Assembly: GCF_026250525.1 (NCBI RefSeq)
Contig: NZ_CP111046.1
Coordinates: 186,001-250,000, forward strand
Length of the DNA: 64,000 nucleotides
Reading direction: 5' to 3'
Source of the DNA: Chondrinema litorale
Lineage (GTDB): Bacteria > Bacteroidota > Bacteroidia > Cytophagales > Flammeovirgaceae
The notes below the pieces were generated by a model, which saw nothing but the letters and a program-made list of their open reading frames with translations, was not told the origin of the DNA and made no database searches. The translations under genes and the position numbers were made by a program. The stretch's first letter is position 1; every line of letters begins with the position of its first letter. Shown here one piece after another: positions 18,500 through 27,127 of this stretch.

Positions 18500-20944
18500 T
18501 TAAAATCTAAAAGCAAAGCTGGCTAGGATGTTTCTCGTCATTTGAGGGTTAATGGTAGACCAGCCTTTGTAATATTTTTGGTCGCTCAAGTTGTTTACAT
18601 TTAGCGCAATTCTGTATTTATCTGCTTCGTAGAAAATGCTTGAGTTTAGAATGGTATAGCTTGGGAACATAAAATCACCTGTAGCTTCGTAGTTGATCGC
18701 GTAAGCTTCACTAGCATAGTTAAGACCGAAACCTAAACCAAAACCTTTTAGAGCAGTATTCCCTTGAAATTTATAGCTTGTCCAGAAATTCACCATATCT
18801 TCAGGACCTGCTGCAAGTGGTCTTTTTCCTACGAGATTATCTGCATTTAAAATCTCACTATCGTTGTGGCTGTAACCTAAAATTACATTCCAACCATTTA
18901 CTGGGTTTGCAACAACATCTACTTCAAAACCTTTACTTTCTACTTCACCATCTTGTATGCTATTGTTAATGTTGTTAGGGTCAGACATTACTTGGTTAGA
19001 AACTGTAATATCGTAGTAACTAATGGTTGTAGTAATCTTATTGTCAAGCAAGTTTACTTTCGCACCTACTTCAAACTGATTTGCTCTTTCTGGATCGAAT
19101 TGTTTAATTCTTGGGTTGCTTCCATCAGCATCGGCTACTGTTTGTGCAGCCACATTTTGGAAACCATTCATGTAGTTAGCAAAAATAGATACCTTGTCTA
19201 GTACTGGTTGGTAAGTAATACCGAATTTTGGAGATAATGCAGTTTGGTCGTCGTCATCATCTTCTGGGTCACCTTCGAATCTGTCTACACGTAAACTGGC
19301 CATTACAGATAAGTTAGGTGTAATATTGATCACATCTGAGATGTATGCACCAAAAACTCTATTTACAGATTCTGAATTAGAAACTACAGCACTATCTAGT
19401 AATGCATCCATTCCCGGTTGAGAAAGAATACCACTATCGTAATTTGGTACTTCGGTTCCTCCATATACTACATTATATACCATTTCAGACGGATCATTCC
19501 CCATGTAAACTAAACCATTAGCTACATAACCAGTGCTATTATTAATAGTCTTCGCTTCCATGTAATCGAAACCTACCACCATTCTATTTCTGATGGTACC
19601 GATTTTGAAATCACCAATAAAGTTTTGTTGAATATCGGTAGAAAGAATAGTTGCATTTTGTTTACTTACTAAGCGTTGAAACACAGAACCATCTGAGATG
19701 TAAGGAGCAAATAGGTGAGTATATTCATACAAATAAGAATAATAACCATCTGTTTTTGCAGAACCTGTGCTAATTGCTGTTTGAGAGGTCCAAGCATCAG
19801 AAATTTTATAGTTTGCCTGAGCTTGAAAACTCAAGGTAGGATTCTTAATAGTTAAATTATTACTCGTATACGAGCGGTTATAATCGTAACCTAAATCATC
19901 TATATTATCTACAGTTAGCGGATTAGAACGATTTAAGAATAACATAGTAGGGTTGGTTTGTTCTCCTTGTAAAAATTCAGTTACAACAAGAAAAGACAAA
20001 CGGTCAGTAGCTTTATAAGATAGCGTAGGGGCAATAAAGAAAGATTCTTTCATACCCGCATCTTGAAAACTGTTTTGTGTATGGTAAGCAGCATTTACTC
20101 TTAAAAGTGCTTTTCCTTCACTATCTAAAGGTGTATTTACATCAGCAGTAATTCTGTTTAATCCGTAGCTACCATTCGTATAAGATATTTCTCCTCCGAA
20201 TGTTTCGTAGGGTTTTTTAGTAACGATGTTGATTAAGCCACCATAAGAAATTAAGCTACTTCCGTATAATGTGCCAGATGGACCTTTTAATACTTCTATT
20301 CTTTCGATGTTTGCTGGGTCTGGACTTCCGTTTGTAAGTGCAGGCAATCCGTTTAACATGGTTGGTTGAATGCTAAAACCTCTCAAAGAGAAATAACCAG
20401 CACCATCGCCACCTCTACCAGTAGACTCCCAAAGTTTTTGCAAACCAGGTACGTTGTTTAAAGCATCGTCAAAGTTGGTTACAGCTTGCTCTTTTAATAA
20501 AAATGCTGATACTACATTATAAACTTGTGGATTTTCTAAGTTACCTAATGGCAATTTAGATACATATGCGCTAGATTCTGTATAGAATTTATTGGTTTTG
20601 TTTCCTTCGATTACAACCTCAGACATTAATTCCGATTTTTCGGCTAAGGTCAAATTAGAAAGGCTAGTAGTGGCACCATCTGTTACTGTTACCTTAATTT
20701 CTTGGCTGTTATAACCCAAATAAGAAAATAGTAAAGTTTGATTTCCTGTTGGTACCTCGTTTAGTTTGAAAGAGCCTGTGTTGTCAGTTTGGGTTCCTAT
20801 CTTCTTTAAACCTTTTACTATAATGTTGACACCTACTAATGGGTTGTTTGATTCGTCAGTTACTTTGCCAGCTATATTCCCTGATTGAGCTATGGCATTT
20901 ATGCTTGCTATCCCTAGTAGAAATAACAGTGTGTAGAATTTCAT
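18500..20944 (-). CDS. TonB-dependent siderophore-type receptor
   Basis: 814 aa. Signal peptide (ending NAIAQS), carboxypeptidase-regulatory-like domain (about 20-100; NIAGKVTDESNNPLVGVNII), plug (about 125-250) with VPGLQKLWESTGRGG, GYFSLRGFSIQPT, and NIERIEVLKGPSGTLYGS, then a beta-barrel ending in LASFAFRF. This is the FhuA/FecA-like layout and not SusC, as no SusD gene is present. It should bring iron-siderophore or another large ligand through the outer membrane. A -7 element lies 41 bases before the start. No Fur box that I could support was seen. Confidence 0.88.
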   Translation of the reverse strand: MKFYTLLFLLGIASINAIAQSGNIAGKVTDESNNPLVGVNIIVKGLKKIGTQTDNTGSFKLNEVPTGNQTLLFSYLGYNSQEIKVTVTDGATTSLSNLTLAEKSELMSEVVIEGNKTNKFYTESSAYVSKLPLGNLENPQVYNVVSAFLLKEQAVTNFDDALNNVPGLQKLWESTGRGGDGAGYFSLRGFSIQPTMLNGLPALTNGSPDPANIERIEVLKGPSGTLYGSSLISYGGLINIVTKKPYETFGGEISYTNGSYGLNRITADVNTPLDSEGKALLRVNAAYHTQNSFQDAGMKESFFIAPTLSYKATDRLSFLVVTEFLQGEQTNPTMLFLNRSNPLTVDNIDDLGYDYNRSYTSNNLTIKNPTLSFQAQANYKISDAWTSQTAISTGSAKTDGYYSYLYEYTHLFAPYISDGSVFQRLVSKQNATILSTDIQQNFIGDFKIGTIRNRMVVGFDYMEAKTINNSTGYVANGLVYMGNDPSEMVYNVVYGGTEVPNYDSGILSQPGMDALLDSAVVSNSESVNRVFGAYISDVINITPNLSVMASLRVDRFEGDPEDDDDDQTALSPKFGITYQPVLDKVSIFANYMNGFQNVAAQTVADADGSNPRIKQFDPERANQFEVGAKVNLLDNKITTTISYYDITVSNQVMSDPNNINNSIQDGEVESKGFEVDVVANPVNGWNVILGYSHNDSEILNADNLVGKRPLAAGPEDMVNFWTSYKFQGNTALKGFGLGFGLNYASEAYAINYEATGDFMFPSYTILNSSIFYEADKYRIALNVNNLSDQKYYKGWSTINPQMTRNILASFAFRF

Positions 20945-20984
20945 CTCTTATATTAATTTAGACTAATTATAAATAAATATATCG

Positions 20985-20992
20985 CAAAGATA
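20985..20992 (-). promoter_or_regulatory. -7 element of the siderophore-receptor promoter
   Basis: On the minus strand the octamer is TATCTTTG, an exact match to TAnnTTTG. It predicts an mRNA leader of roughly 35 bases. Confidence 0.65.
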
Positions 20993-21101
20993 TTATTAGA
21001 TCCCAAAAAGCGAAATACAAGCTGGAGAAAATTGAAATATTTTATAATTAATCTGAGGTAGCAACTCTAGTTAAGCATAAATAGGTTTTATGAAAATTTA
21101 T

Positions 21102-21117
21102 TTTAACGAATGTTAAA
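21102..21117. promoter_or_regulatory. Probable TetR-type operator
   Basis: TTTAACGAATGTTAAA is an inverted repeat with 6-bp arms and a four-base centre. It ends eight bases before the -7 element of the TetR gene, where a bound repressor would block initiation. This fits autoregulation. Confidence 0.6.
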
Positions 21118-21125
21118 TAAAATAA

Positions 21126-21133
21126 TATATTTG
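21126..21133 (+). promoter_or_regulatory. -7 element of the TetR-FabH promoter
   Basis: TATATTTG matches TAnnTTTG exactly and stops three bases before the ATG at 21137. The transcript would begin at or next to the start codon, so the mRNA may be leaderless. Confidence 0.55.
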
Positions 21134-21136
21134 TAC

Positions 21137-21691
21137 ATGCCTAAGATTTTGACAAATAGAAAAATATTACTAAAAGCATCATTAAAGGTGTTTTTAAAAA
21201 ATGGGTATTACCATACCTCTTTTCAAGATTTAGCGAAAGCGTGCAATATCAAAAAATCGCACTTCTATTATTATTTCAGTAATAAAGAAGACCTAATGAA
21301 GGAGGTGTTGGTTTATGCGCATACATATGTAAAACAAAAAATTTTTAGTTTGGCTGATCAAGAAAATAAGTCTGCTAAAGAAAAACTGAACGATATTTTA
21401 AACCAGCTAAAACAGCTTTACTATAATCATCATTACGGTTGTTTAATGGGGAATACATTGTTAGAGTTATCTGGCAAAGAACCCAATATAGAGAAAGTAA
21501 TTACTTCTTATTTTGATGATTTTAAGCAAACCCTCACTTCCATATATAAAGATAAGAATTCATCTGAAGCACCAGAAATTTTAGCCAACGATACCATAGC
21601 CAAATTGCATGGAAATATCATGTTTATGAAGCTTTATAAAGATCATTCTTATCTAGAAAATGCTGCTAGACAAATCTTAGAGCAGTTTTAA
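21137..21691 (+). CDS. TetR/AcrR-family transcriptional regulator
   Basis: 184 aa from the ATG at 21137. The start at 21110 would place the promoter inside the gene. The N-terminal HTH is typical: ILLKASLKVFLKNGYYHTSF, then DLAKACNIKKSHFYYYFSNKEDLM. The C-terminal ligand domain is variable. It is followed after 26 bases by the FabH-like gene, which it probably controls. The operator-like inverted repeat overlaps its own promoter region. Confidence 0.85.
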   Translation: MPKILTNRKILLKASLKVFLKNGYYHTSFQDLAKACNIKKSHFYYYFSNKEDLMKEVLVYAHTYVKQKIFSLADQENKSAKEKLNDILNQLKQLYYNHHYGCLMGNTLLELSGKEPNIEKVITSYFDDFKQTLTSIYKDKNSSEAPEILANDTIAKLHGNIMFMKLYKDHSYLENAARQILEQF

Positions 21692-21717
21692 TTTTTTTAA
21701 ATTAACATTAAATAAAA

Positions 21718-22698
21718 ATGAACGCGAAAATTGATTCTATTGGAGTTTATGTGCCCGAAAATAAAATTGATAATACCTATTTTGAAAAAATTCTAGATAC
21801 AAGTCACGAATGGATAAGTTCAAGAACCGGTATTAATACCAGATATTTTGCTAACGAAAATGAGTACACAAGCGATTTGAGTATGAAGGCAATAGAAAAT
21901 CTGGTCGAAAATTATGATAAAGATTTATCTGATGTTGATTTTATTATCGTCGCTACCAGCACACCAGATCAAGTAATGCCAAGTACAGCTAGTCAAATAC
22001 AATACAGATTAGGTATTAAAAATGCAGGTTGTCTCGATTTATCTGCTGCATGTGCTGGATTTACTTATGGAGTTATTCTGGCAAAGGGCTTAATCGCTAC
22101 ATCGGCCTATAAAAAAGTATTGGTGATTGGTGCAGAAACATTGTCTAAAGTGTGTGATTATACAGACAGAGCAACTTGTATACTTTTTGGCGATGGGGCA
22201 GGAGCAGTTTTGGTAGAAGCGTCTGAAAGCAACCATTTATATAAACCGCTTACAGCAACCGATGGTGCTCATGGTAAAGATTTATACTTGTCGCAACAAC
22301 CAGCACCAGTTAGTGGAGAAGTGATTGACTCTAATGGCAAGGTGCATCAAACTGGTAGAGTGGTTTTTAAATGGGCAGTGGGAACTTTAACCCAAAAGCT
22401 AGAAGAATTGGCTACATTAAATAATACTACTTTTGAGGCTATCGACTGGCTTATTCCACACAGTGCCAACATAAGAATTTTGGAAGCAGTGTGTAGCAAT
22501 TTGGATATTCCGACAGATAAATGCTTAGAAAGTGTAAGAAATTTTGGCAACACTTCGGCAGCTTCTATTCCTTTAGCTTGGCATAGTGGCATCGAGTCTG
22601 GCAAGATAAAATTAAACGATGAGCTTTTACTTGCTGGTTTTGGTGGAGGTCTTACATTTTCGGGTATTTGCTTAAATAATCAGATAGAGAAAAAGTAA
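21718..22698 (+). CDS. Beta-ketoacyl-ACP synthase III-like (FabH-type) enzyme
   Basis: 326 aa, the usual FabH length. The catalytic triad is complete: Cys112 in SAACAGFTYG, His248 in WLIPHSANIRI, and Asn278 in RNFGNTSAASIPLA. GFGGGLTFSG near the C terminus is also typical. The enzyme condenses an acyl-CoA with malonyl-ACP. Because it is controlled by its own TetR gene and is not in a fatty-acid cluster, a specialised role (an alternative primer or degradation/signalling) is more likely than housekeeping synthesis, but this is inference. Confidence 0.85.
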   Translation: MNAKIDSIGVYVPENKIDNTYFEKILDTSHEWISSRTGINTRYFANENEYTSDLSMKAIENLVENYDKDLSDVDFIIVATSTPDQVMPSTASQIQYRLGIKNAGCLDLSAACAGFTYGVILAKGLIATSAYKKVLVIGAETLSKVCDYTDRATCILFGDGAGAVLVEASESNHLYKPLTATDGAHGKDLYLSQQPAPVSGEVIDSNGKVHQTGRVVFKWAVGTLTQKLEELATLNNTTFEAIDWLIPHSANIRILEAVCSNLDIPTDKCLESVRNFGNTSAASIPLAWHSGIESGKIKLNDELLLAGFGGGLTFSGICLNNQIEKK

Positions 22699-23067
22699 AA
22701 ATAAGTATCAGTTATTATTGCCTTGTAGATTGCTTCAATTTATAATAAAATTGGAGTAATCTTACATTTACCAAATTATGATTATGTAAATAGAAAAATC
22801 TCAACAATGTACTTCCTGAAATAATAGAAAGCATACCCTAAAAACCAAGAAACTTAACTCAGGCTTGGCTATAACTATAAAAAGGTATTTCGGGGACTTA
22901 ATAGTTAAAATTCCGGCTAATTTACTTCATCTAGAAATTAATTCTATTATGGTATAAAATAATTCAATTTATTACAAGTTTTATCTCCAAAACACACGAA
23001 TATCTGTGTCACTAGAGCAGATTTTTTAGAATTAATTTTTCTGTTGTAATAAAAATAAGTCTTAGTT
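22699..23067. other. Intergenic region with a terminator-like hairpin
   Basis: An imperfect inverted repeat at about 22725-22765 (GTAGATTGCTTCAATTT with AAATTGGAGTAATCTTAC on the other arm) probably ends the TetR-FabH transcript. Nothing else with support was seen in the rest. Confidence 0.5.
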
Positions 23068-23469
23068 ATGGTTCAAAGTAAAAAACTGTTTTTCAAAGAG
23101 TCTCATGTAATAGTTGAGCATGATGAAGAAGATAATATTCTTTTTACAAGTTGGATAGGTTTTCAGAAGCCTGAAAAGATTATAGCTTCTGGTAAAGAAA
23201 TCTTGAAGATTTACAAAGATTTAAATTGCTCAAAGCTATTTAATGATAATAGCGAAGTTACTGGCCCTTGGAACGGTGCAGCAGAGTGGGTAAGAGATGA
23301 GTACTTTCCTAAAATGATTGAATATGGCATGAAACAATTTGCTTGGGTGATGTCTCCAAGTATTTTCGCCGAAGTTTCTGCCAAAAAATCTATGATGGAA
23401 ACAGATGTGATTAAAACTTTTAAAGATCGTGATAAGGCAATTGAATGGTTGAGAACAGGAGGAGTTTAA
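23068..23469 (+). CDS. STAS/SpoIIAA-like domain protein
   Basis: 133 aa, no signal peptide, cytoplasmic. The pattern resembles the STAS/SEC14-like small proteins common in Bacteroidota: an N-terminal beta strand pair with DNILFTSWIGFQKPEKII, a helix ending in LNCSKLFNDN, VTGPWNGAAEWVRDEYFPKM, and a C-terminal helix (TFKDRDKAIEWLR). The function is not known. Confidence 0.6.
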   Translation: MVQSKKLFFKESHVIVEHDEEDNILFTSWIGFQKPEKIIASGKEILKIYKDLNCSKLFNDNSEVTGPWNGAAEWVRDEYFPKMIEYGMKQFAWVMSPSIFAEVSAKKSMMETDVIKTFKDRDKAIEWLRTGGV

Positions 23470-23490
23470 TTTATCTAAATATATTTTACA

Positions 23491-23530
23491 AAAGGCAGTT
23501 TTGGCTATTAGAGCTAATGCTGCTTTTTTG
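23491..23530. terminator. Terminator between converging genes
   Basis: AAAGGCAG and CTGCTTTTTT form the base of a stem with an inner GCT-ATTAG-AGC hairpin, and T-runs flank it. It ends the STAS-like gene and probably the minus-strand gene at 23533. Confidence 0.7.
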
Positions 23531-23532
23531 TT

Positions 23533-24066
23533 TTAGTAAACTATCATTTTTAAAGCTACAGTCCTGCACCAGTTTATGATTTCTCCTTGTTTGTTTAATT
23601 CTAAGTGGAAAGTAACAAATTTATCTTTGTGCTCTTCATAGATATTTACATAAACACGATCTCCCTTTTCTTTTACAATATGAGGACTTGTGATCTGTAA
23701 TTTTGGGAGTTTGTTGCTATACTGTTTTTTGATTCGAAATTGCTGTATATCTGCTTGCCTCAAGTCAAGCTCAAAATGTTGCGAATCGATGGAAAGTTGT
23801 TTATTTATATAAGGTTGGAGTTCTTCGAAGTTTTTATCCCTGCCAAAATAAATATTTTCTAAGCAATGAGGAATATTAAATATGTGATGTAATTCTGCCA
23901 CATATCCACATATATTAATTCTTTTATCTACAGGATAAGCTTTTAAAATTTGGGTTTGATAAAAATCAAAAACTAGCTGCTCGTAGAAAGGTTCTTTTTG
24001 CTGTGCAAAACATAAACTACTAATGAGTATAAAGCTTAAAGTGGATATGTAAAGTTTGGGTTTCAA
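23533..24066 (-). CDS. Secreted protein of unknown function
   Basis: 177 aa with a signal peptide ending in CFAQQ. The mature part is soluble, with two cysteines (NICGYV, PHCLEN) and one near the end (NWCRTV). No known family recognised. In the ancestral, uninterrupted arrangement its start lies 17 bases after the stop of the membrane-protein gene now cut by IS630, so the two were one operon. The insertion now separates it from that promoter. Confidence 0.55.
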   Translation of the reverse strand: MKPKLYISTLSFILISSLCFAQQKEPFYEQLVFDFYQTQILKAYPVDKRINICGYVAELHHIFNIPHCLENIYFGRDKNFEELQPYINKQLSIDSQHFELDLRQADIQQFRIKKQYSNKLPKLQITSPHIVKEKGDRVYVNIYEEHKDKFVTFHLELNKQGEIINWCRTVALKMIVY

Positions 24067-24160
24067 AATAGTGTTTCTGTTAGTTATTCTTGTAAAACGG
24101 TTGAGTTAATTATCTCTTTTAGCTCGTCAATCATAGTCAACATTCTGTTTTTTTCGATAG

Positions 24161-24192
24161 TAAGTAGTTAAGAAAAAGAAATCGAGTATTTA
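24161..24192 (+). repeat. Left terminal inverted repeat and TA target site of the IS630 element
   Basis: The 32 bases match the reverse complement of 25199-25230 at 26 positions, with shared blocks TAAGTA, AAAAAGAAAT, and AGTATTTA. The outer TA is the target duplication. The transposase stop codon lies inside this repeat. Confidence 0.85.
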
Positions 24193-24899
24193 GATCCATA
24201 ATTCTGAAGAATTTCAATAATTTTTTGGTATAGTGTATTTTGAGATTGATAATCGTTCGGTTCTAACCAATAATATTTCATCTGTCTCCATAATATCTCT
24301 ATTTTATTGAGTTCAGGGCTATAGGCAGGTATAAATTGTAGGTAAAGTCCTTTTTTGCGCCATTCGACTAACTTTTCTTTTACAATCTTTGCCTTATGCA
24401 CTGGGGCATTATCTAATATTACTATCGTTTTTTTATTGATTCTTTCGCTTAAATTAGACAATACTTCAACTACTGTTTTTGCAGTACATGCCTCTGGCAT
24501 CATATAACCGTAAAAGCTTTGACTGTGGATATTAAGCGTACCTAAAACTGTCCAATTAGTTGAGCTGCGTTTAGCAGGAAGCAAAATTTGCTGTCCTATT
24601 GGTTGCCAACCATAGGGCACATTTGGATTTAAGTTAAAGCCCGATTCATCCATAAATATCAAGTCTATTATTCCTTGTTTTGCTTGTTGTTCTAGGTAGC
24701 TTAATTCCGATTTGAAAAACTCAAAAAGTACTTCATCTCTTTCTGGTTTTAAGCTCTTTCTATAGCGTTTCCATACCAATCGATGCCTCTTGAAAATACC
24801 CTTTAATGTTTGTATATGGCAACTTTTACCTGTACTAGTGATCACTTCTTGAAGAAATACTTTTATCCTTTGGATGCCCAAACAGGCTTTTTGGATCAT
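24168..24899 (-). CDS. IS630 transposase, catalytic (DDE) part
   Basis: 243 aa. Catalytic residues are visible: Asp in IFMDESGFNL, Asp in TIVILDNAPVHKAK, and Glu in SPELNKIEILW. It begins with an ATG that overlaps the stop of the N-terminal frame (ATGA). Eight adenines precede it on the coding strand, so a -1 slip would fuse both frames into a protein of about 335 aa, the usual IS630 length. Translation coupling at ATGA is the alternative. Confidence 0.9.
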   Translation of the reverse strand: MIQKACLGIQRIKVFLQEVITSTGKSCHIQTLKGIFKRHRLVWKRYRKSLKPERDEVLFEFFKSELSYLEQQAKQGIIDLIFMDESGFNLNPNVPYGWQPIGQQILLPAKRSSTNWTVLGTLNIHSQSFYGYMMPEACTAKTVVEVLSNLSERINKKTIVILDNAPVHKAKIVKEKLVEWRKKGLYLQFIPAYSPELNKIEILWRQMKYYWLEPNDYQSQNTLYQKIIEILQNYGSKYSISFS

Positions 24900-25177
24900 T
24901 TTTTTTCTTCTGTTTCTGTATAAATACGCCTACGACCACTTTTAGGAAGATTAGCAAGATTGGTCATTTTTCCTTGATCCCATCGGTTAAACCAACGAGA
25001 TATTGTATCACGATTTACTTCTAATATATCTACAATTTGCTCCATAGTATAGCCTTTTATACTCAGCAGTAATCCTTCTATGCGAACAGATTCCTGTCGA
25101 CTCATTGGTTTTTTTAGTTGAGATTTTAATAAATCAACTTCTTCTTTACTTGCTTTGATAAATCGGTGTTGTCTCAT
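24896..25177 (-). CDS. IS630 transposase, N-terminal DNA-binding part
   Basis: 93 aa with a helix-turn-helix: RQESVRIEGLLLSIKGYTM, then QIVDILEVNRDTISRWFNRW, and ends in TETEEKK immediately at the A8 run. The frame runs in phase -1 to the catalytic part. It recognises the terminal repeats. Confidence 0.88.
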   Translation of the reverse strand: MRQHRFIKASKEEVDLLKSQLKKPMSRQESVRIEGLLLSIKGYTMEQIVDILEVNRDTISRWFNRWDQGKMTNLANLPKSGRRRIYTETEEKK

Positions 25178-25198
25178 AACACAAAGCTATCTATTTTT

Positions 25199-25230
25199 TA
25201 AATACTTTATTTCTTTTTTGTAGTTACTTA
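25199..25230 (-). repeat. Right terminal inverted repeat and TA target site of the IS630 element
   Basis: Partner of 24161-24192. The last two bases are the TA duplication. The first stop codon of the truncated membrane-protein gene (25226-25224) falls inside it. Confidence 0.85.
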
Positions 25231-25741
25231 ATTCCAATTACAGGTATTAAAAGTACTGGTGCTATGGCAACAAACATTATTGGCGGAAAAATAATTGTTG
25301 CAGAAATAACTGCTAATAGAAAAAATGAAATAAAAAGAGTGGTTCCAAGAGGTAGTTTTCCAATTATAGTAATTGTATTGTTTTTATTAATTACACCCGT
25401 TCCTTTAAAAGGGAATGGAGTATTCAACCTGAAACTAAATATTCTAAATCTAGATAAAAAGTAAATTCTATTATTGGGCGAGAAATAAAACTTACCTTCT
25501 TTTCTTTTAAGCTTTAAATCATTAAGCTGCTTAATATTATTAGTTGGTATTTCTATAGTTCGTTCAAATGCAGTAATACCATTTTCAAAAGCAAACTTTG
25601 TAAATGAATAAAGTAAGAATGTTTCTATAATAATTATAAAAAAAGATAGCATACCACCAATTGCGAAAATTGTTACAAAGTAAATCATCAAATTCTATTT
25701 GTTTAAAATAACAACTTAAAATGAGTACTAAGATTTCCAAC

Positions 25742-26044
25742 TCACATTTTCTTTCCTTTTACAAGTAACATAGTCTTTACAGATTCATTTTTTAAGTGAA
25801 TAAAATTGAGTCTAGCATCATCATGCATAAACTGATTTAGTTGCTCTTCACTTTCGAATGAGACAAAGTGGATTTCGTAAGGTTTTTCTTCTTCACCAGA
25901 AATAAAATCTTCTTGTTTAGGCCTAAGTCTATAAATAAGCTTACCACCGTGTTTTTCCATTAAAGGAATTGCATGACTTTCGAATTCTAAAAAAAGTTCT
26001 TCTTTGCCTTCTTGTATAAATATTAACTGGGTTATGTAAATCAT
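25742..26044 (-). CDS. DUF1330-like / dimeric alpha-beta barrel protein
   Basis: 100 aa, cytoplasmic. The pattern YITQLIFIQEGKEELFLEFESHA, LMEKHGGKLIYRL, IHFVSFESEEQLNQFMHDD resembles ferredoxin-fold dimeric alpha-beta barrel proteins of the DUF1330 group. Function unknown. It lies 50 bases upstream of the truncated membrane-protein gene on the same strand. Confidence 0.6.
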   Translation of the reverse strand: MIYITQLIFIQEGKEELFLEFESHAIPLMEKHGGKLIYRLRPKQEDFISGEEEKPYEIHFVSFESEEQLNQFMHDDARLNFIHLKNESVKTMLLVKGKKM

Positions 26045-26467
26045 TTAGGTGTTATTTAATAAATGCATTTTCAGCTTTGAGACTTTGCGAGCGTAAACTA
26101 AATCTACTTAAACCTATTATAATTTAATACATGTTTAAGATATAATCTTATAGTAAAAGATTATAAACCATCTCATTGCAAGAGCCAGTATTTTCTGTTA
26201 AATTAAACTTTTGGTATCTGGTGATAAACATATACAATATATCTGTCAAATTAAATTCATTGCTGCAAGGCTCAGAAATAAGAATTAGATAATAAACAAC
26301 CACTAAACCACCAACAAATATTATTTTATCATTTTTCTAGTTCACAAATACCACTAATATTTAGAACTATCTTAACAATTTCTTAAATAGTCTGAAAGGC
26401 ATTTATGATAGTTTAAAAGATATATTTGTATGGCATGCCGGATTTTTAGAAAAAGCAAACTATAATC
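26045..26467. other. Divergent intergenic region upstream of locus 2
   Basis: Holds the promoters of the DUF1330-like gene (minus) and the sigma-factor gene (plus). The only clear element is TATATTTG at 26421-26428. No gene seen. Confidence 0.6.
26421..26428 (+). promoter_or_regulatory. -7 element of the locus 2 sigma-factor gene
   Basis: TATATTTG is an exact TAnnTTTG match, 40 bases before the TTG start of the sigma gene. Confidence 0.6.
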
Positions 26468-27049
26468 TTGGAAGATTTAATACTTATTCAGAAAATTAAA
26501 AAAGGTGATCAACATGCATTTGATGCATTGTTTAACAGGTACCACAAGCAATTGTGTTATTTTGCTTTTATGTACGTGTCAGACAGAGAACTGGCTGAAG
26601 AAGTTGTATCTGATGTTTTTCTAAAAGTTTGGGTAAAACGCGAAAAAATTCAAATCAAGAGTAATGTAAAGGCATATCTTTATACCATTACCAGAAATAT
26701 TATATACGATTCTGTTTCTGCTAAATCTGTAAAATTTGCCGAGTTAACAGATCAGCATTATCAGGAAATATATACCCGAGAGAGTCCTGAGCGGACTTTA
26801 ATCCACAAAGAGTTGGATGCAGAAATCAATAGTATTATAAATAAATTACCTACCCAGTGTCGCATTATATTTATGCTAAACCGACACGACGGATTGAAAT
26901 ACAGAGAAATTGCCGAGCTGCTAAATATTTCTATTAAAACCGTAGAAAACCAAATGGGCAAAGCACTTAAAATCTTAAAAGGGTCTCTTATTTACATTCT
27001 TCATATTGCTCCAATAGTCCTTTCTCAGTGTATAAATTTAATTTGGTAA
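26468..27049 (+). CDS. ECF sigma factor (FecI-like)
   Basis: 193 aa. The start is probably the TTG at 26468: the frame is closed by a stop at 26447-26449 and there is no ATG before conserved residues begin. Region 2: FDALFNRYHKQLCYFAFMYV, ELAEEVVSDVFLKVWVKR. Region 4: LPTQCRIIFMLNRHDGLKYR, then EIAELLNISIKTVENQMGKA. The tail SLIYILHIAPIVLSQCINLIW is hydrophobic, which is frequent in Bacteroidota sigma factors of this group. It is followed by a FecR gene and SusC/SusD. Confidence 0.88.
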   Translation: MEDLILIQKIKKGDQHAFDALFNRYHKQLCYFAFMYVSDRELAEEVVSDVFLKVWVKREKIQIKSNVKAYLYTITRNIIYDSVSAKSVKFAELTDQHYQEIYTRESPERTLIHKELDAEINSIINKLPTQCRIIFMLNRHDGLKYREIAELLNISIKTVENQMGKALKILKGSLIYILHIAPIVLSQCINLIW

Positions 27050-27127
27050 TACATACTTAATAATTACTTAACAACCTGAAATAGGGGTAAAACTCTAAAA
27101 CTGCCGTCTTACCTAACAAAAAGCAGA

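Larger units (their letters stand above)
24163..25228 (-). mobile_element. IS630-family insertion sequence, apparently intact
   Basis: The element is 1066 bp between TA dinucleotides (24161-24162 and 25229-25230), as expected for IS630, which targets TA. It carries imperfect 30-bp terminal repeats and two overlapping transposase frames with an intact catalytic triad. It has split the membrane-protein gene on the same strand. No truncation is visible. Confidence 0.9.
24084..25691 (-). pseudogene. Membrane-protein gene interrupted by an IS630 element
   Basis: The present frame (25691-25224) encodes 155 aa: membrane helices at about 5-30 and 118-152, with a basic soluble part between. It ends in ...VIGIK, with the last codon and stop supplied by the IS end. 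If the element and one TA are removed, the frame continues from ...VIGI straight into T-I-E-K-N-R-M-L-T-M-I-D-E-L-K-E and on to QE, stopping at 24086-24084. The original protein was therefore about 179 aa. The protein family is unknown. The shortened product may or may not still work. Confidence 0.85.

Noticed and set aside
25264..25464. Plus-strand frame opposite the interrupted membrane-protein gene
   Set aside because: The minus-strand frame has helices, a start and a restored C terminus; this one is its antisense.
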